A stretch of 64,000 nucleotides of DNA. It comes from Enterococcus_G camelliae (GTDB lineage Bacteria > Bacillota > Bacilli > Lactobacillales > Enterococcaceae). Of this stretch, positions 42,708-51,716 are shown in pieces. The notes beneath the pieces are model-generated. The model was given only the letters and a program-made list of their open reading frames with translations. It did no database searches and had not been told where the DNA came from. Location: positions 1 to 64,000 of the forward strand of contig NZ_JBHUMO010000001.1 of assembly GCF_042685105.1 (NCBI RefSeq). Reading direction: 5' to 3'. Positions within the stretch are counted from its first letter, which is position 1. Each line of letters begins with the position of its first letter. Both the position numbers and the translations under genes were made by a program.

Positions 42708-45482
42708 ATGAAACGTTTGGAGAAAGTGTATCAACAATTAGTCAATAATTGGGAAAATGTCAGTGAGAAGATGATTTTTGAAGTACAAGGTTCCTCTGCA
42801 ACGGAATTGGCCGAAACATTAGGAATTACCCGCGCCAATGCTAGTTTGGAGTTGAATAATTTGGTTCGTCAAAAACGAGCCATCAAGATTAAACGTTACC
42901 CTGTTCGTTATTTGCCAAAAAGTGTTTTGGAAGGGTTAACAGACTATCGCTTACGGCTGTCAACCTATGAAGTGACAACAATACAAGAGGTGCTAGTAGG
43001 GGATCAACACACAACACCTCTTGTTGTGCGCAATCCTTTTGAATTAATGATTGGGCACAATGGTAGCTTAAAAAAAGCTGTTTCTCAAGCAAAAGCAGCA
43101 GTTCACTATCCCCCAAACGGACTGCATATGTTGGTACTGGGTCCTACTGGTTCAGGCAAAACATTTTTTGCAAACAAAGTTTATCAATATGCTATGTTTG
43201 AAAAATTGCTTACGCCTGATGCCCCTTTTGAAAGTTTTAACTGTGCGGATTATTACCATAACCCACAATTGTTGTTGGCGCAATTGTTTGGCTATGTCGA
43301 AGGAGCGTATACCGGGGCAAATATGGATAAAGCCGGGTTGGTTGAGAAAGCAGATGGAGGAATTCTATTATTAGATGAAATTCATCGTCTGACACCTGAA
43401 GGACAGGAGATGCTGTTTTACTTCATCGATCATGGGCGATTTAATCGTTTGGGTGAAACAGGGTTTTCAAGAAAGGCCAATGTATTGATTATTTGTGCTA
43501 CGACAGAAGATCCCAATTCTTCATTACTTGAGACATTTTTAAGACGTATTCCGATGACCATTCAAATTCCTTCATTGAATGAACGTTCAGTAAAAGAAAA
43601 AATTGAATTAGCCAAATTCTTGTTCGAAAAAGAAGCCAAACGGGTGAAGCGAACGTTTTTAGTGGACATTGACGTAATGGATGCATTAATTCATCTGGTT
43701 GCGTATGGCAATGTGGGTCAAATGCAATCACAAATTCAACTAATTTGTGCGCAAGCATTTCTGCATCGTTTGCATGAGGCCAATGAAATAACGATTGGTA
43801 TCCATGATATGCCTGAAGAATTAATGGGAACGTGGCGATCAAGCAGTCAGACTATTCAACGATCAAAGGAACTGGAAGAATTACTTGATATTACAACTAG
43901 GATTGATCCTGTTGAGCGTTCGGAACAGGACGATGACGAAACAAATGGCTTGAATATTTATGAGATTATTGAAGAGAAAGTGAAAATTCTTGAAGGGGAG
44001 GGAATTGGTGAGGATCAAATTCACCAGTACATTTTAACTGATTTACATCTTCATGTAAGAAATTTTGTTAACAACCAACAAATTAATTACAATCTGTTGA
44101 AATTTATGGACCCGAAAATTTCAAATTTAACCATTGAATTAAAGAAAATTGCAGAGGAAGCCTTGCAAAGTCGCTTTGATCGAAAATTTCTTTATTACAT
44201 TGGCATGCATCTGGATGCATATTTTCGACGAGAAAAAGAAGAGAAGCGTCTATCACAAATGGATATTCGAGAAGTGAAAATGGAACATCAAAGAGAGTAT
44301 TATGTCGCACGGTTATTCAAGTATAAAATTGAGGAAGTTCTCGCTATCCAGTTTCCAGAAATTGAAGTAATTTACTTGACTATGTTACTTGTGTCCATTG
44401 AATCATTAGAAGAAAAAGAGCGTGTCAATATTTTAGTTATTGCTCACGGCAATGCAACGGCTACGTCAATGGTACAAGTGGCGACCGAGTTGTTAGGCTC
44501 AGCACCTATCTATGCATTGGATATGCCTCTGACAGTTACTCCTGATGAGATGAAACAAAAAATTTTGGCTCAGTTGCGCGAAATGGACGGTGCATCGGGC
44601 ATTCTCCTATTAGTAGATATGGGATCTTTGGCAATGATGGAAGAGGCATTAATTAAAGAATCTGGTAAAAAAATTAAAACCATTCCTAATGTGACAACAG
44701 CGATGGTTTTAGATGCAGTTCGGAAGATTAATTACATGGATTTAGGATTAGTGGGAATTTACTCTTCCATTGTGAAAGATTTTCTTTCTTCGGTTCAATT
44801 ACAGATGCAGCAAGGAGGGCGAGCAAAGGTCATCTTAGCCATTTGTACAACAGGAAGTGGTACAGCTGCTAAAATTGAAAAAATGGTTGCAGAAATTATT
44901 GAACAAGGAGCAGACGAAACAATTCGGACGATTACGCTTTCGAGCATCGGCTTGCAAGAGCAACTTCCAGCAGTTATGGATCAGTATCATATTCTGGCAA
45001 CGGTTGGAACTACGAATCCTAAAATTGATGCGCCACATATAACTTTGGAGGAGCTGATTGAAGGAACCGGAGAAAAAACACTTCGAAAAATTGTGGGTGG
45101 TCCAGCGTTGAAAAAACAGCGGAGCAAACGAAAAAATGTTGTTGTAAAAGATTTGTGTCAAGATACATTAAATATGTACTTGGTATACCTGAATCCCTAT
45201 TTATTATCAGATATGTTATTGGATTGGACCAAGGAACTGCAATTAAAAATGCAAAAACAGTTTTCAAACACATTGTTGTTAAAATTAGTTGTCCATACGG
45301 CCTTTGCCTTTGAACGTGTTGTGAAGCAAAATCCTTTGTCCTATCATGATGTGGCCAGTTCAGAGGTGCAGAAATTGGTTCAAATTGTGACGGAAACATT
45401 GGCGCCATTAGAAAAACAATTACTGTTGGAATTAACGGATGATGAAAAATTCTATATCGCGGAAGTCATTGCCGCAGATTAG
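42708..45482 (+). CDS. LevR-type sigma-54 activator with PTS regulation domains
   Basis: A 924-residue activator of the LevR/ManR family. In order: an N-terminal HTH (about 15-60), an AAA+ domain (about 110-360; Walker A LGPTGSGKTFFAN, sigma-54 contact GAYTGA, and LLLDEIHRLTPEGQE), PRD1 (about 430-540), a mannose-class IIA-like domain (about 555-690; VIAHGNATATSM) and a C-terminal PRD2 (about 810-920). Phosphorylation of His residues by PTS proteins is known to set activity in the family. It lies immediately upstream of a mannose-class PTS with a perfect -24/-12 promoter. ATG 42708 follows GCTGGGGAAAGT. Confidence 0.95.
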   Translation: MKRLEKVYQQLVNNWENVSEKMIFEVQGSSATELAETLGITRANASLELNNLVRQKRAIKIKRYPVRYLPKSVLEGLTDYRLRLSTYEVTTIQEVLVGDQHTTPLVVRNPFELMIGHNGSLKKAVSQAKAAVHYPPNGLHMLVLGPTGSGKTFFANKVYQYAMFEKLLTPDAPFESFNCADYYHNPQLLLAQLFGYVEGAYTGANMDKAGLVEKADGGILLLDEIHRLTPEGQEMLFYFIDHGRFNRLGETGFSRKANVLIICATTEDPNSSLLETFLRRIPMTIQIPSLNERSVKEKIELAKFLFEKEAKRVKRTFLVDIDVMDALIHLVAYGNVGQMQSQIQLICAQAFLHRLHEANEITIGIHDMPEELMGTWRSSSQTIQRSKELEELLDITTRIDPVERSEQDDDETNGLNIYEIIEEKVKILEGEGIGEDQIHQYILTDLHLHVRNFVNNQQINYNLLKFMDPKISNLTIELKKIAEEALQSRFDRKFLYYIGMHLDAYFRREKEEKRLSQMDIREVKMEHQREYYVARLFKYKIEEVLAIQFPEIEVIYLTMLLVSIESLEEKERVNILVIAHGNATATSMVQVATELLGSAPIYALDMPLTVTPDEMKQKILAQLREMDGASGILLLVDMGSLAMMEEALIKESGKKIKTIPNVTTAMVLDAVRKINYMDLGLVGIYSSIVKDFLSSVQLQMQQGGRAKVILAICTTGSGTAAKIEKMVAEIIEQGADETIRTITLSSIGLQEQLPAVMDQYHILATVGTTNPKIDAPHITLEELIEGTGEKTLRKIVGGPALKKQRSKRKNVVVKDLCQDTLNMYLVYLNPYLLSDMLLDWTKELQLKMQKQFSNTLLLKLVVHTAFAFERVVKQNPLSYHDVASSEVQKLVQIVTETLAPLEKQLLLELTDDEKFYIAEVIAAD

Positions 45483-45500
45483 AACTGTTTTATTCTCTAA

Positions 45501-45616
45501 AAAGAGTGTTTCAGTTTGAATGAACATAGCAAAAGAGTGTTTCCTTAAATGGAACACTCTTTTTTTGTTATAAAAAAAGCCTTTGGAAACACTCTTTTTC
45601 CATGAAACACTTTTTT
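45501..45616 (+). promoter_or_regulatory. Enhancer-like AAAGAGTGTTTC repeats upstream of sigma-54 promoter
   Basis: Copies: AAAGAGTGTTTCA (45501-45513) and AAAGAGTGTTTCC (45532-45544) on the + strand; GGAACACTCTTT (45551-45562) and GGAAACACTCTTTTT (45585-45599) inverted; and a partial TGAAACAC at 45603. Copies two and three also form a hairpin with a T-run (45532-45567) that can terminate the levR-type transcript. LevR activators bind such upstream inverted repeats, so these are probable activating sites. Confidence 0.82.
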
Positions 45617-45630
45617 GGCACGGGACTTGC
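45616..45630 (+). promoter_or_regulatory. Sigma-54 (-24/-12) promoter of mannose-class PTS
   Basis: TGGCAC-GGGAC-TTGC matches the consensus perfectly and lies 31 bases before the IIA start. Confidence 0.95.
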
Positions 45631-45660
45631 TTATACAAAAATGAAAGGGGTGTTGAATGA

Positions 45661-46095
45661 ATGGTGAAAATTATTATTAGTGGACATGGTGATTTATCAC
45701 TGGGAATTGTCGATGCATTTGAAATGATTTTTGGTCATGACAATGAAGTTAAAGCCATTCCATTTGAAAAAGGCGAAGGGCTACCGCAAGTGCAAGCTAA
45801 ATTCACAAGAGAGATAGAGCAATTATCAGATGAAGAAGAGATTCTATTTTTAGTGGATGTCTATGGGGGAACACCATATAATGCGGCAGCGCAGGTGGTC
45901 TATGGCAAAGAATTCGCAGATATTTTAACAGGTGTTAATTTACCAATGGTTTTAGAAGCGGCAATCAACAAAAAGCAATGCTCATTAGCGGAATTGGTTA
46001 GTCATTTAAAGCAAGTTGCTCGTGAAGGAATTAAATGTTTTACAGAAGAAATGAATCGTGTGCAAATAATTGATGATGAGGAGGATTTATTATGA
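45661..46095 (+). CDS. Mannose-class PTS IIA component
   Basis: A 144-residue cytoplasmic IIA protein. The phosphoryl-accepting His is in ISGHGDLSLG, and DVYGGTPYNAAA is the usual second signature. It takes phosphate from HPr and passes it to IIB. ATG 45661 follows AAAGGGGTGTTGAATGA; its stop overlaps the IIB start (ATGA). It is the first gene of the sigma-54-driven operon. Confidence 0.95.
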   Translation: MVKIIISGHGDLSLGIVDAFEMIFGHDNEVKAIPFEKGEGLPQVQAKFTREIEQLSDEEEILFLVDVYGGTPYNAAAQVVYGKEFADILTGVNLPMVLEAAINKKQCSLAELVSHLKQVAREGIKCFTEEMNRVQIIDDEEDLL

Positions 46096-46580
46096 AAATT
46101 GAATTAGCTAGAATAGATGACCGGTTTATCCATGGACAAGTGTTGACAAAATGGGTAAAGCTTCGACCAATCAATCGGATTATTATCGTTTCGGATGCAG
46201 TTGCTCAGGATGAAATGCGTAAGACGTTGGTTTTATCGGTAGCACCGCCGAATGTTAAAGCCAGTGCAGTGACTGTTGATAAGATGGTTCGTGCGTATCA
46301 GTCACCACGTTATACAAATGATAGTGTGATGCTTTTATTTGAACGACCAGAAGATATTGTTGAATTGGTTGAAAAAGGAGTTCAATTAAAGGAAATTAAT
46401 GTAGGTGGTATGCGTTTCGAAAAAAATCGTCAACAAATCACGAAGGCAGTAAGTGTTTCTCCAAGTAATGTTGAGGCATTCAAAAAACTGCATGAATTAG
46501 GGGTTCGTTTAGAGTTAAGACAGTTACCTAGCGATACAAGTATCGATTTTTATCAAGAATTATTATCAAAATTAAACTAA
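46092..46580 (+). CDS. Mannose-class PTS IIB component
   Basis: A 162-residue IIB protein: the active His is in ARIDDRFIHGQVLTKW, and GGMRFEKNRQQITKAV follows. It phosphorylates the sugar as it crosses through IIC/IID. It is translationally coupled to IIA by a four-base overlap. Confidence 0.95.
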   Translation: MKIELARIDDRFIHGQVLTKWVKLRPINRIIIVSDAVAQDEMRKTLVLSVAPPNVKASAVTVDKMVRAYQSPRYTNDSVMLLFERPEDIVELVEKGVQLKEINVGGMRFEKNRQQITKAVSVSPSNVEAFKKLHELGVRLELRQLPSDTSIDFYQELLSKLN

Positions 46581-46598
46581 CAAAGGGAGTGAATAAGC

Positions 46599-47426
46599 AT
46601 GTCAATGATTCAGGTTATTTTGTTATTAATTGTTGCAGGCATTACTGGGATGGGGAGCGTTCTAGATGAAGCCCAAACACACCGACCATTAGTTGCTTGT
46701 ACATTAGTAGGACTCGTTTTAGGTGATGTCACCACAGGAATTATTCTAGGGGGGACATTGGAAATGATGGCGCTTGGATGGATGAATGTTGGTTTGGCAA
46801 TGGCCCCTGATACAGCAATTGCCTCAGTCATTTCTACGATTCTCGTGATCACTGCGCATCAAGGAATTGGTGAGGGAATCGCGATTGCTGTTCCTCTAGC
46901 AGCAGCTGGTCAAGCTTTAACCATTTTTGTGCGAACGATTACTGTTTTCTTTGTCCATAAAGCGGACAGTTATGCAGAACAAGGAAATTTCCATGGAATT
47001 GAAATTATGCATATTTTATCCTTGTGTCTACAGGCTTTACGCGTCATGATTCCAACTTTTATTATTTCATTAATTAGTGCAGATGCTGTAAGTGGTTTTC
47101 TAAATGGTATTCCTGATGTTATTACAGGTGGGTTGCAAATTGGTGGAGGAATCATTGTTGTGGTCGGATATGCAATGGTAATCAACATGATGGATGTTCC
47201 TTACTTGAAACCTTTCTTTTATATGGGCTTTCTTTTTGCAGCATTCACTAATTTCAATTTGGTAGGATTTGGTGGTTTGGGTCTATGCCTTGCGTTACTA
47301 TTTATCCAATTAAAATACAACGTAATTGGTGGTGGAAAAGGCGGAGGAACACCACAAGCAGAAGGTGTTTCGGCAAATGTAACAGCCAACTATGATGATG
47401 ATTTAGATGATGATTTGGATGCGTAA
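46599..47426 (+). CDS. Mannose-class PTS IIC component
   Basis: A 275-residue membrane subunit with about seven hydrophobic segments. GVLDEAQTHRPLVACTLVGLVLGDVTTGIILGGTLEMMALGW-type signatures are visible; the Gly-rich and Asp-rich C-terminus (DDDLDDDLDA) is unusual in composition. ATG 46599 follows AAAGGGAGTGAATAAGC. Confidence 0.94.
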   Translation: MSMIQVILLLIVAGITGMGSVLDEAQTHRPLVACTLVGLVLGDVTTGIILGGTLEMMALGWMNVGLAMAPDTAIASVISTILVITAHQGIGEGIAIAVPLAAAGQALTIFVRTITVFFVHKADSYAEQGNFHGIEIMHILSLCLQALRVMIPTFIISLISADAVSGFLNGIPDVITGGLQIGGGIIVVVGYAMVINMMDVPYLKPFFYMGFLFAAFTNFNLVGFGGLGLCLALLFIQLKYNVIGGGKGGGTPQAEGVSANVTANYDDDLDDDLDA

Positions 47427-47440
47427 GGAGGAAATGAATA

Positions 47441-48271
47441 ATGGAAACAACTGAAAAGAAATTAACGAAAAAAGATTTGAATAACATGTTTATTCGTTCA
47501 AACTTCTTGCTAGGTTCGTTTAACTTTGAACGGGTACAAAATATGGGTTTTTGTTTTGTTATGATTCCAGCAATTAAACGACTATATGCACCGGGAAAAG
47601 AACGCAATGAAGCATTGCAACGACACTTAGAGTGGTTTAATACGCATCCATGGTTGACAGCTCCAATTTTTGGCGTAGTTGGGGCCATTGAAGAAGAAAA
47701 AGCCAACGGTGGTGAAATGTCAGGTACCTCGATTGCTGCAATGAAAATTGGGTTAATGGGACCTTTGGCAGGTGTAGGAGATCCTATTTTTTGGGGAACA
47801 GCTCGTCCAGTTTTAGCAGCTTTGGGAGCTTCTCTAGCCATGGCTGGCAGTATTGGGGGACCCTTGTTATTCTTTGTATTAATTAATGCGATTCGGTTGG
47901 TCACAAAATATTTTGGTTTGACAATGGGGTATGAAAAAGGAAATGAAATCATTCGTGAGATGGCTGGCGGAGCAATTAAAAAACTGACAGAAGGAGCATC
48001 AATCGTCGGGTTATTTGTTATGGGAGCCTTGGTTAGTAAATGGACCACAATTAATATTCCAATTGTCGCAACAAGAATAAAAAATGATGATGGCAAAGTG
48101 GTGACACAAACTGTACAAAATGTATTGGATAGTATCATGCCAGGTATGCTAGCATTGATTTTAACACTTTTTGTCGCTTGGTTATTAAAGAAAAACGTTA
48201 GTCCGTTATTGATAATTTTAGTTATTTTCCTTGTTGGGATTGCAGGAAAAGCATTCGGATTTTTAGGATAA
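47441..48271 (+). CDS. Mannose-class PTS IID component
   Basis: A 276-residue IID subunit with the hallmark MGPLAGVGDPIFWGTARP region and C-terminal hydrophobic helices. It completes the PTS with IIC. ATG 47441 follows AAGGAGGAAATGAATA. The operon ends at a terminator (48291-48325). The sugar taken up is not identifiable from sequence; mannose, glucose and fructose are the common possibilities. Confidence 0.95.
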   Translation: METTEKKLTKKDLNNMFIRSNFLLGSFNFERVQNMGFCFVMIPAIKRLYAPGKERNEALQRHLEWFNTHPWLTAPIFGVVGAIEEEKANGGEMSGTSIAAMKIGLMGPLAGVGDPIFWGTARPVLAALGASLAMAGSIGGPLLFFVLINAIRLVTKYFGLTMGYEKGNEIIREMAGGAIKKLTEGASIVGLFVMGALVSKWTTINIPIVATRIKNDDGKVVTQTVQNVLDSIMPGMLALILTLFVAWLLKKNVSPLLIILVIFLVGIAGKAFGFLG

Positions 48272-48290
48272 TTGAGTAAAGAGCAAAAGA

Positions 48291-48328
48291 CAAATTCGTT
48301 TAAGAAAGACGAATTTGTTTTTTTTTTT
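48291..48328 (+). terminator. Terminator of PTS operon
   Basis: CAAATTCGT (48291-48299) pairs with ACGAATTTG (48309-48317), then a run of more than nine T. Confidence 0.9.
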
Positions 48329-48458
48329 ACGGAAAACCAAGACTACAAGTGATACGACCAAATTCTCCTAGCAGCTACTACAGCGGATGCTCATTTGTTT
48401 GCCAATCGTATTTTTCGTAGTAAGATAAAGCCACCTGATAGGTAGAAAGGAAATGCAT

Positions 48459-49196
48459 ATGAATACGACAATCCAACAATTAACGAAACATGTTTCGGTA
48501 CGCTCATTTGAAGATGTACCTCTGGATCAAAAGCAAAAAAAGGATTTATTAGCGGCTGCCCGCAGTGGCTCCTCTTCACATTTTGTTCAAGCTTACTCTA
48601 TTTTAGAGATTTCTGATACAAAACTACGATCCGAATTGGCTGAAATCACCAATAGTGCCCCTTACGTGAAACAAACTGGTGTGTTTTATATTTTTTTGGC
48701 CGATTTGTATCGCCAAGCAACACTATTAGAAGCGCAAGGGGAATCACTTGCGGGAATTCAGTCAATGGAATCCTTGATGGTCGGAATTGTTGATGCCACC
48801 ATTGCAGCGCAAAATATGGTTGTCGCAGCTGAATCGATGAATTTAGGGATTTGCTACATTGGCGGAATTCGAAACCATTTAGCTAAAGTGGCGGAATTGT
48901 TAGATTTGCCGCGCTTTACGGTACCTGTATTTGGGCTAACAATTGGTTACCCTATCGTTAAAAATGAGCCAAAACCGCGCCTGCCTTTAGAAAATCAAGT
49001 GGCCGAAAACAAGTACCCACGTGAGCAATTCGCAGCGATGCAAGACTATGAACAACAGACTGCGACTTATTATGCACAGAGAGGATTGAACCCACAGCAA
49101 ACATCGTGGAGTGAGAAGAATGTGCATTTTTTCAAAGAAGTTCGACGTCCGGAAACGGGGACATTTTTAGCAAAACAAGGCTTTCTATTGCAATAA
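48459..49196 (+). CDS. NfsA-type FMN nitroreductase
   Basis: A 245-residue FMN-dependent NADPH oxidoreductase of the NfsA/FRP group: HVSVRSFEDVPL at the N-terminus, ARSGSSSHFVQAYS in the FMN site, and MNLGICYIGGIRN. It reduces nitro compounds, quinones or flavin. ATG 48459 is chosen (AAAGG 8 bases upstream) rather than ATG 48453, which would have almost no spacing. It stands alone, ended by the hairpin at 49198-49250. Confidence 0.92.
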   Translation: MNTTIQQLTKHVSVRSFEDVPLDQKQKKDLLAAARSGSSSHFVQAYSILEISDTKLRSELAEITNSAPYVKQTGVFYIFLADLYRQATLLEAQGESLAGIQSMESLMVGIVDATIAAQNMVVAAESMNLGICYIGGIRNHLAKVAELLDLPRFTVPVFGLTIGYPIVKNEPKPRLPLENQVAENKYPREQFAAMQDYEQQTATYYAQRGLNPQQTSWSEKNVHFFKEVRRPETGTFLAKQGFLLQ

Positions 49197-49197
49197 A

Positions 49198-49250
49198 AAG
49201 AAGAAAAGAATGAAAGTGGCCAAAATTCATTCTTTTCTTCTTTTTTTTCT
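49198..49250 (+). terminator. Terminator of nitroreductase
   Basis: A perfect 17-bp stem, AAGAAGAAAAGAATGAA (49198-49214) with its complement at 49226-49242, and a T-rich tail. Confidence 0.88.
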
Positions 49251-49332
49251 TAAGCTAGTTTCGACAGACACACAAATGAGTGTTCATTTGCTATGATAGA
49301 AGTTGAAAGCAAGAGAGAAAAGAGGGTGGAAC

Positions 49333-50292
49333 ATGGATATTAGCAAATCAAAAGTAGCAATTGTAGGTAGTGGCTTAGTAGGTTCCTCTACGGCATTCAG
49401 TTTGATTACACAAGGTGTTTGTGATGAGGTCTTAATGATTGATATTAATGAAGAAAAAGCAGCAGGGGAAGTACGTGATCTTCGCAACTCCATTCAGTAT
49501 TTGGATCGCAATGTAAAAGTTAAAACGGCCACTTATGCTGATTGTCATGATGTAGACATTCTGGTGATTACAGCTGGAGCGCCACCTAAACCGGGGCAAA
49601 CACGCTTAGACACCTTGGATATGACAGCCAAAATTGCCAAATCAATTGTAGAGCCTGTGATGGCAAGTGGCTTCGATGGTATTTTTATTGTTGTGTCGAA
49701 TCCCGTTGATATTATGGCTTATCTCGTCTATCGGTTATCGGGATTACCCAAGAATCAAGTAATTGGTTCAGGATCATCTGTGGATACGGCGCGCTTAACG
49801 AATTTTATTGCTGACTTGGTGGATGTTGATCCGCGAAGTGTTTATGCTTATGCGATGGGAGAACACGGTGATTCGCTGATGGTTCCTTGGTCAACAGTGA
49901 CCATTGCGGGAAAAAACTTCTTGGATGTCGTTCATGATAATCCAGATATTGTAGGAGATGTTGATCTGGCCGAGTTGGTGGCAAAAACAACTCGTGAAGG
50001 ATGGGAGATATACAACCGCAAAGGGACAACGTATTATGGTATAGCATCTGCTTGCGTTGGGATTATCAAAGCCATTCTTTTTGATGAAAATAAGATTATT
50101 CCCGTTTCGACACTTTTGGAAGGAGAATATGAAGAGAACGATATTTTTGCTGGGGTACCAGTTATTTTAAATCGTCAAGGGGCCAGTGATATATTGGAAA
50201 TTCATATGACTGCAGATGAAAAGCAAACGTGGCAAGAGTCAACAAAAGTAATCCGGGTATTTACCGATAAAATTCGACACTATTATGAATGA
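49333..50292 (+). CDS. L-lactate/2-hydroxyacid dehydrogenase with altered specificity loop
   Basis: A 319-residue NAD-dependent dehydrogenase of the L-LDH family. The Rossmann motif VAIVGSGLVGSSTA, VSNPVDIMAYLVY, and the catalytic His in GEHGDS are present, and Arg of the active-site loop is in QTRLD. However, where L-LDHs carry Gln (the Gln102-equivalent in AxQKPG), this protein has Pro: AGAPPKPGQTRLD, Pro at about residue 85. That residue controls substrate choice, so the main substrate may not be pyruvate. ATG 49333 follows AGAGGGTGGAAC. It is a single-gene unit with a terminator after it. Confidence 0.88.
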   Translation: MDISKSKVAIVGSGLVGSSTAFSLITQGVCDEVLMIDINEEKAAGEVRDLRNSIQYLDRNVKVKTATYADCHDVDILVITAGAPPKPGQTRLDTLDMTAKIAKSIVEPVMASGFDGIFIVVSNPVDIMAYLVYRLSGLPKNQVIGSGSSVDTARLTNFIADLVDVDPRSVYAYAMGEHGDSLMVPWSTVTIAGKNFLDVVHDNPDIVGDVDLAELVAKTTREGWEIYNRKGTTYYGIASACVGIIKAILFDENKIIPVSTLLEGEYEENDIFAGVPVILNRQGASDILEIHMTADEKQTWQESTKVIRVFTDKIRHYYE

Positions 50293-50329
50293 AAATAGGA
50301 TTGAAGAGAGAAGAAAAGACAAAGTAGCT

Positions 50330-50398
50330 CACACGAACAAAACTCCCCCATTCCTATGGGTCAGGGGAGGATTGTTTAGCGAGCTACCTTTTTTAATG
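50330..50398 (+). terminator. Terminator of dehydrogenase gene
   Basis: AAGTAGCTC (about 50323-50331) pairs with GAGCTACCTT (50381-50390) around an inner stem (CTCCCCC with GGGGAG), then TTTTTT. Confidence 0.7.
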
Positions 50399-50496
50399 AA
50401 AAGAAAAATCGCAAAAAATTTGGTATCCTAAGAAATTCCTAAACTTTTTGTGCTAGGATGAACATATCAAAAGAATGGATAAGGAGAAAAAAGGAT

Positions 50497-50919
50497 ATGC
50501 GAAAAGTTCCTCCTATTTTAAAACCAATAGCATTACTGACAATTTCCATCTTGATTGCAACCGCAACGACTGTAGTCAACGGCTCTAGTTATCGACATCC
50601 AAGTACTAGTGAGACAACGACAACGAGTACGACAGTGACTTCCGATAGTCACACGCAGTCTTCACAAACGCAATCAACGACTGGTGCAACTCCTAATGAG
50701 TCCAGTACCTCAACGACGGAGACAACCTCTTCTAGCACAGAAGCAACTGTTCCGAGTACGAGTGAAGATTCTGCGAACTCTGATGAGACAACGACAACGG
50801 ACAAAACGAGTTCCTCCAGTGAAAGCACGCAACCAGAAGGCGCCGTCAATCAGGATGATCAAAAGAACCAAGGCGCAACAGGAGAGGATTCAATAAATTC
50901 GGCAGGTGATCAGCAATGA
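50497..50919 (+). CDS. Ser/Thr-rich secreted or membrane-anchored protein
   Basis: A 140-residue protein: one N-terminal hydrophobic segment (residues about 9-28, LKPIALLTISILIATATTVV) and then about 110 residues almost entirely of Ser, Thr, Glu, Asp, Gln and Asn. This is an extracellular low-complexity stalk or mucin-like domain; no LPXTG is visible. ATG 50497 is chosen (AAGGAG at 50481) over 50458. Its stop overlaps the next gene by four bases, so both proteins are made together. Function unknown. Confidence 0.82.
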   Translation: MRKVPPILKPIALLTISILIATATTVVNGSSYRHPSTSETTTTSTTVTSDSHTQSSQTQSTTGATPNESSTSTTETTSSSTEATVPSTSEDSANSDETTTTDKTSSSSESTQPEGAVNQDDQKNQGATGEDSINSAGDQQ

Positions 50920-51677
50920 GTTTTTTACTCGATATTATTAATGGCATCAATAAATTTTTAGGATACTTGGATATTAGTCCCAAATATTTAAATCGAGGAT
51001 ATACTATTCTTAGTTTTTTTCCGACACTCTATATTTTGCGAATTGTTTATGGAATGTATGAAAATGGCAATTACCTACAATGCTTTATTTATGCAGTTGT
51101 GTTTTTCATTTTGCTTTACTTTTTAATTTTAAACAGTTTTTATTATTTCTTGGATAAAAATTCGAAGCTCGATGTCACACAACTGTTTGTCAAATATCTA
51201 CCTGATGAAGCGTTCAATATTCAACAAGAAAAACGACGTGAACGTGCGATGAAGTCAATTGATACGGAAGAAGTGGCCATTGATTTCTATGAAGATTATC
51301 AACTGTATTTGGCTACGTATATGCAAGACTTAATTGATCAAAAAGTGGTTTCAACCAATGATTTATTTCTAAAAGATGGGTATTTAGTGGAATGGAACAC
51401 CATCTATCCTTTTTATTTTGTAAAAGAAAAAGGACAGGGAGAATACGAATTACAAATCGGGCGAAATTATCAAGAGTTAACGCCGATTGGGATCATCCAT
51501 TACCCAAATGCAACCCAAAAATTGAAGCCAGTCGGGTTGTACATTATTGGTGGTGACTTTGTCAAGGAAGGCTTTCGTTACCATGAACCCTATCGTTTGA
51601 AATTATTGGCAAAGAAAGCTCGACCAGCTAAAACGGAACAACCTTCAAGAATGGAGAGAAGAGCAAAGAAAAAATAG
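50916..51677 (+). CDS. Membrane protein, DUF6681-like
   Basis: A 253-residue membrane protein with two or three N-terminal hydrophobic segments (residues about 25-45 and 52-78) and a long soluble C-terminal part ending in a Lys/Arg-rich tail. From memory it resembles DUF6681 proteins of lactic acid bacteria; I do not know a function. Coupled to the preceding Ser/Thr-rich gene by an ATGA overlap, it may anchor or export it. A terminator follows (51669-51711). Confidence 0.78.
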   Translation: MSFLLDIINGINKFLGYLDISPKYLNRGYTILSFFPTLYILRIVYGMYENGNYLQCFIYAVVFFILLYFLILNSFYYFLDKNSKLDVTQLFVKYLPDEAFNIQQEKRRERAMKSIDTEEVAIDFYEDYQLYLATYMQDLIDQKVVSTNDLFLKDGYLVEWNTIYPFYFVKEKGQGEYELQIGRNYQELTPIGIIHYPNATQKLKPVGLYIIGGDFVKEGFRYHEPYRLKLLAKKARPAKTEQPSRMERRAKKK

Positions 51678-51711
51678 CAAACGACTTTGAATCAGCGTTT
51701 TGCTATTTTTT
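51669..51711 (+). terminator. Terminator
   Basis: AAAAAATAGCAAA...CG (51669-51683) pairs with CG...TTTTGCTATTTTTT (51695-51711); the 5' arm overlaps the gene end. Confidence 0.75.
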
Positions 51712-51716
51712 GCTAA

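Noticed and set aside
47302..48138. 278-codon open frame on the - strand
   Set aside because: Shadow of the IID gene, with no ribosome site and no recognisable protein.
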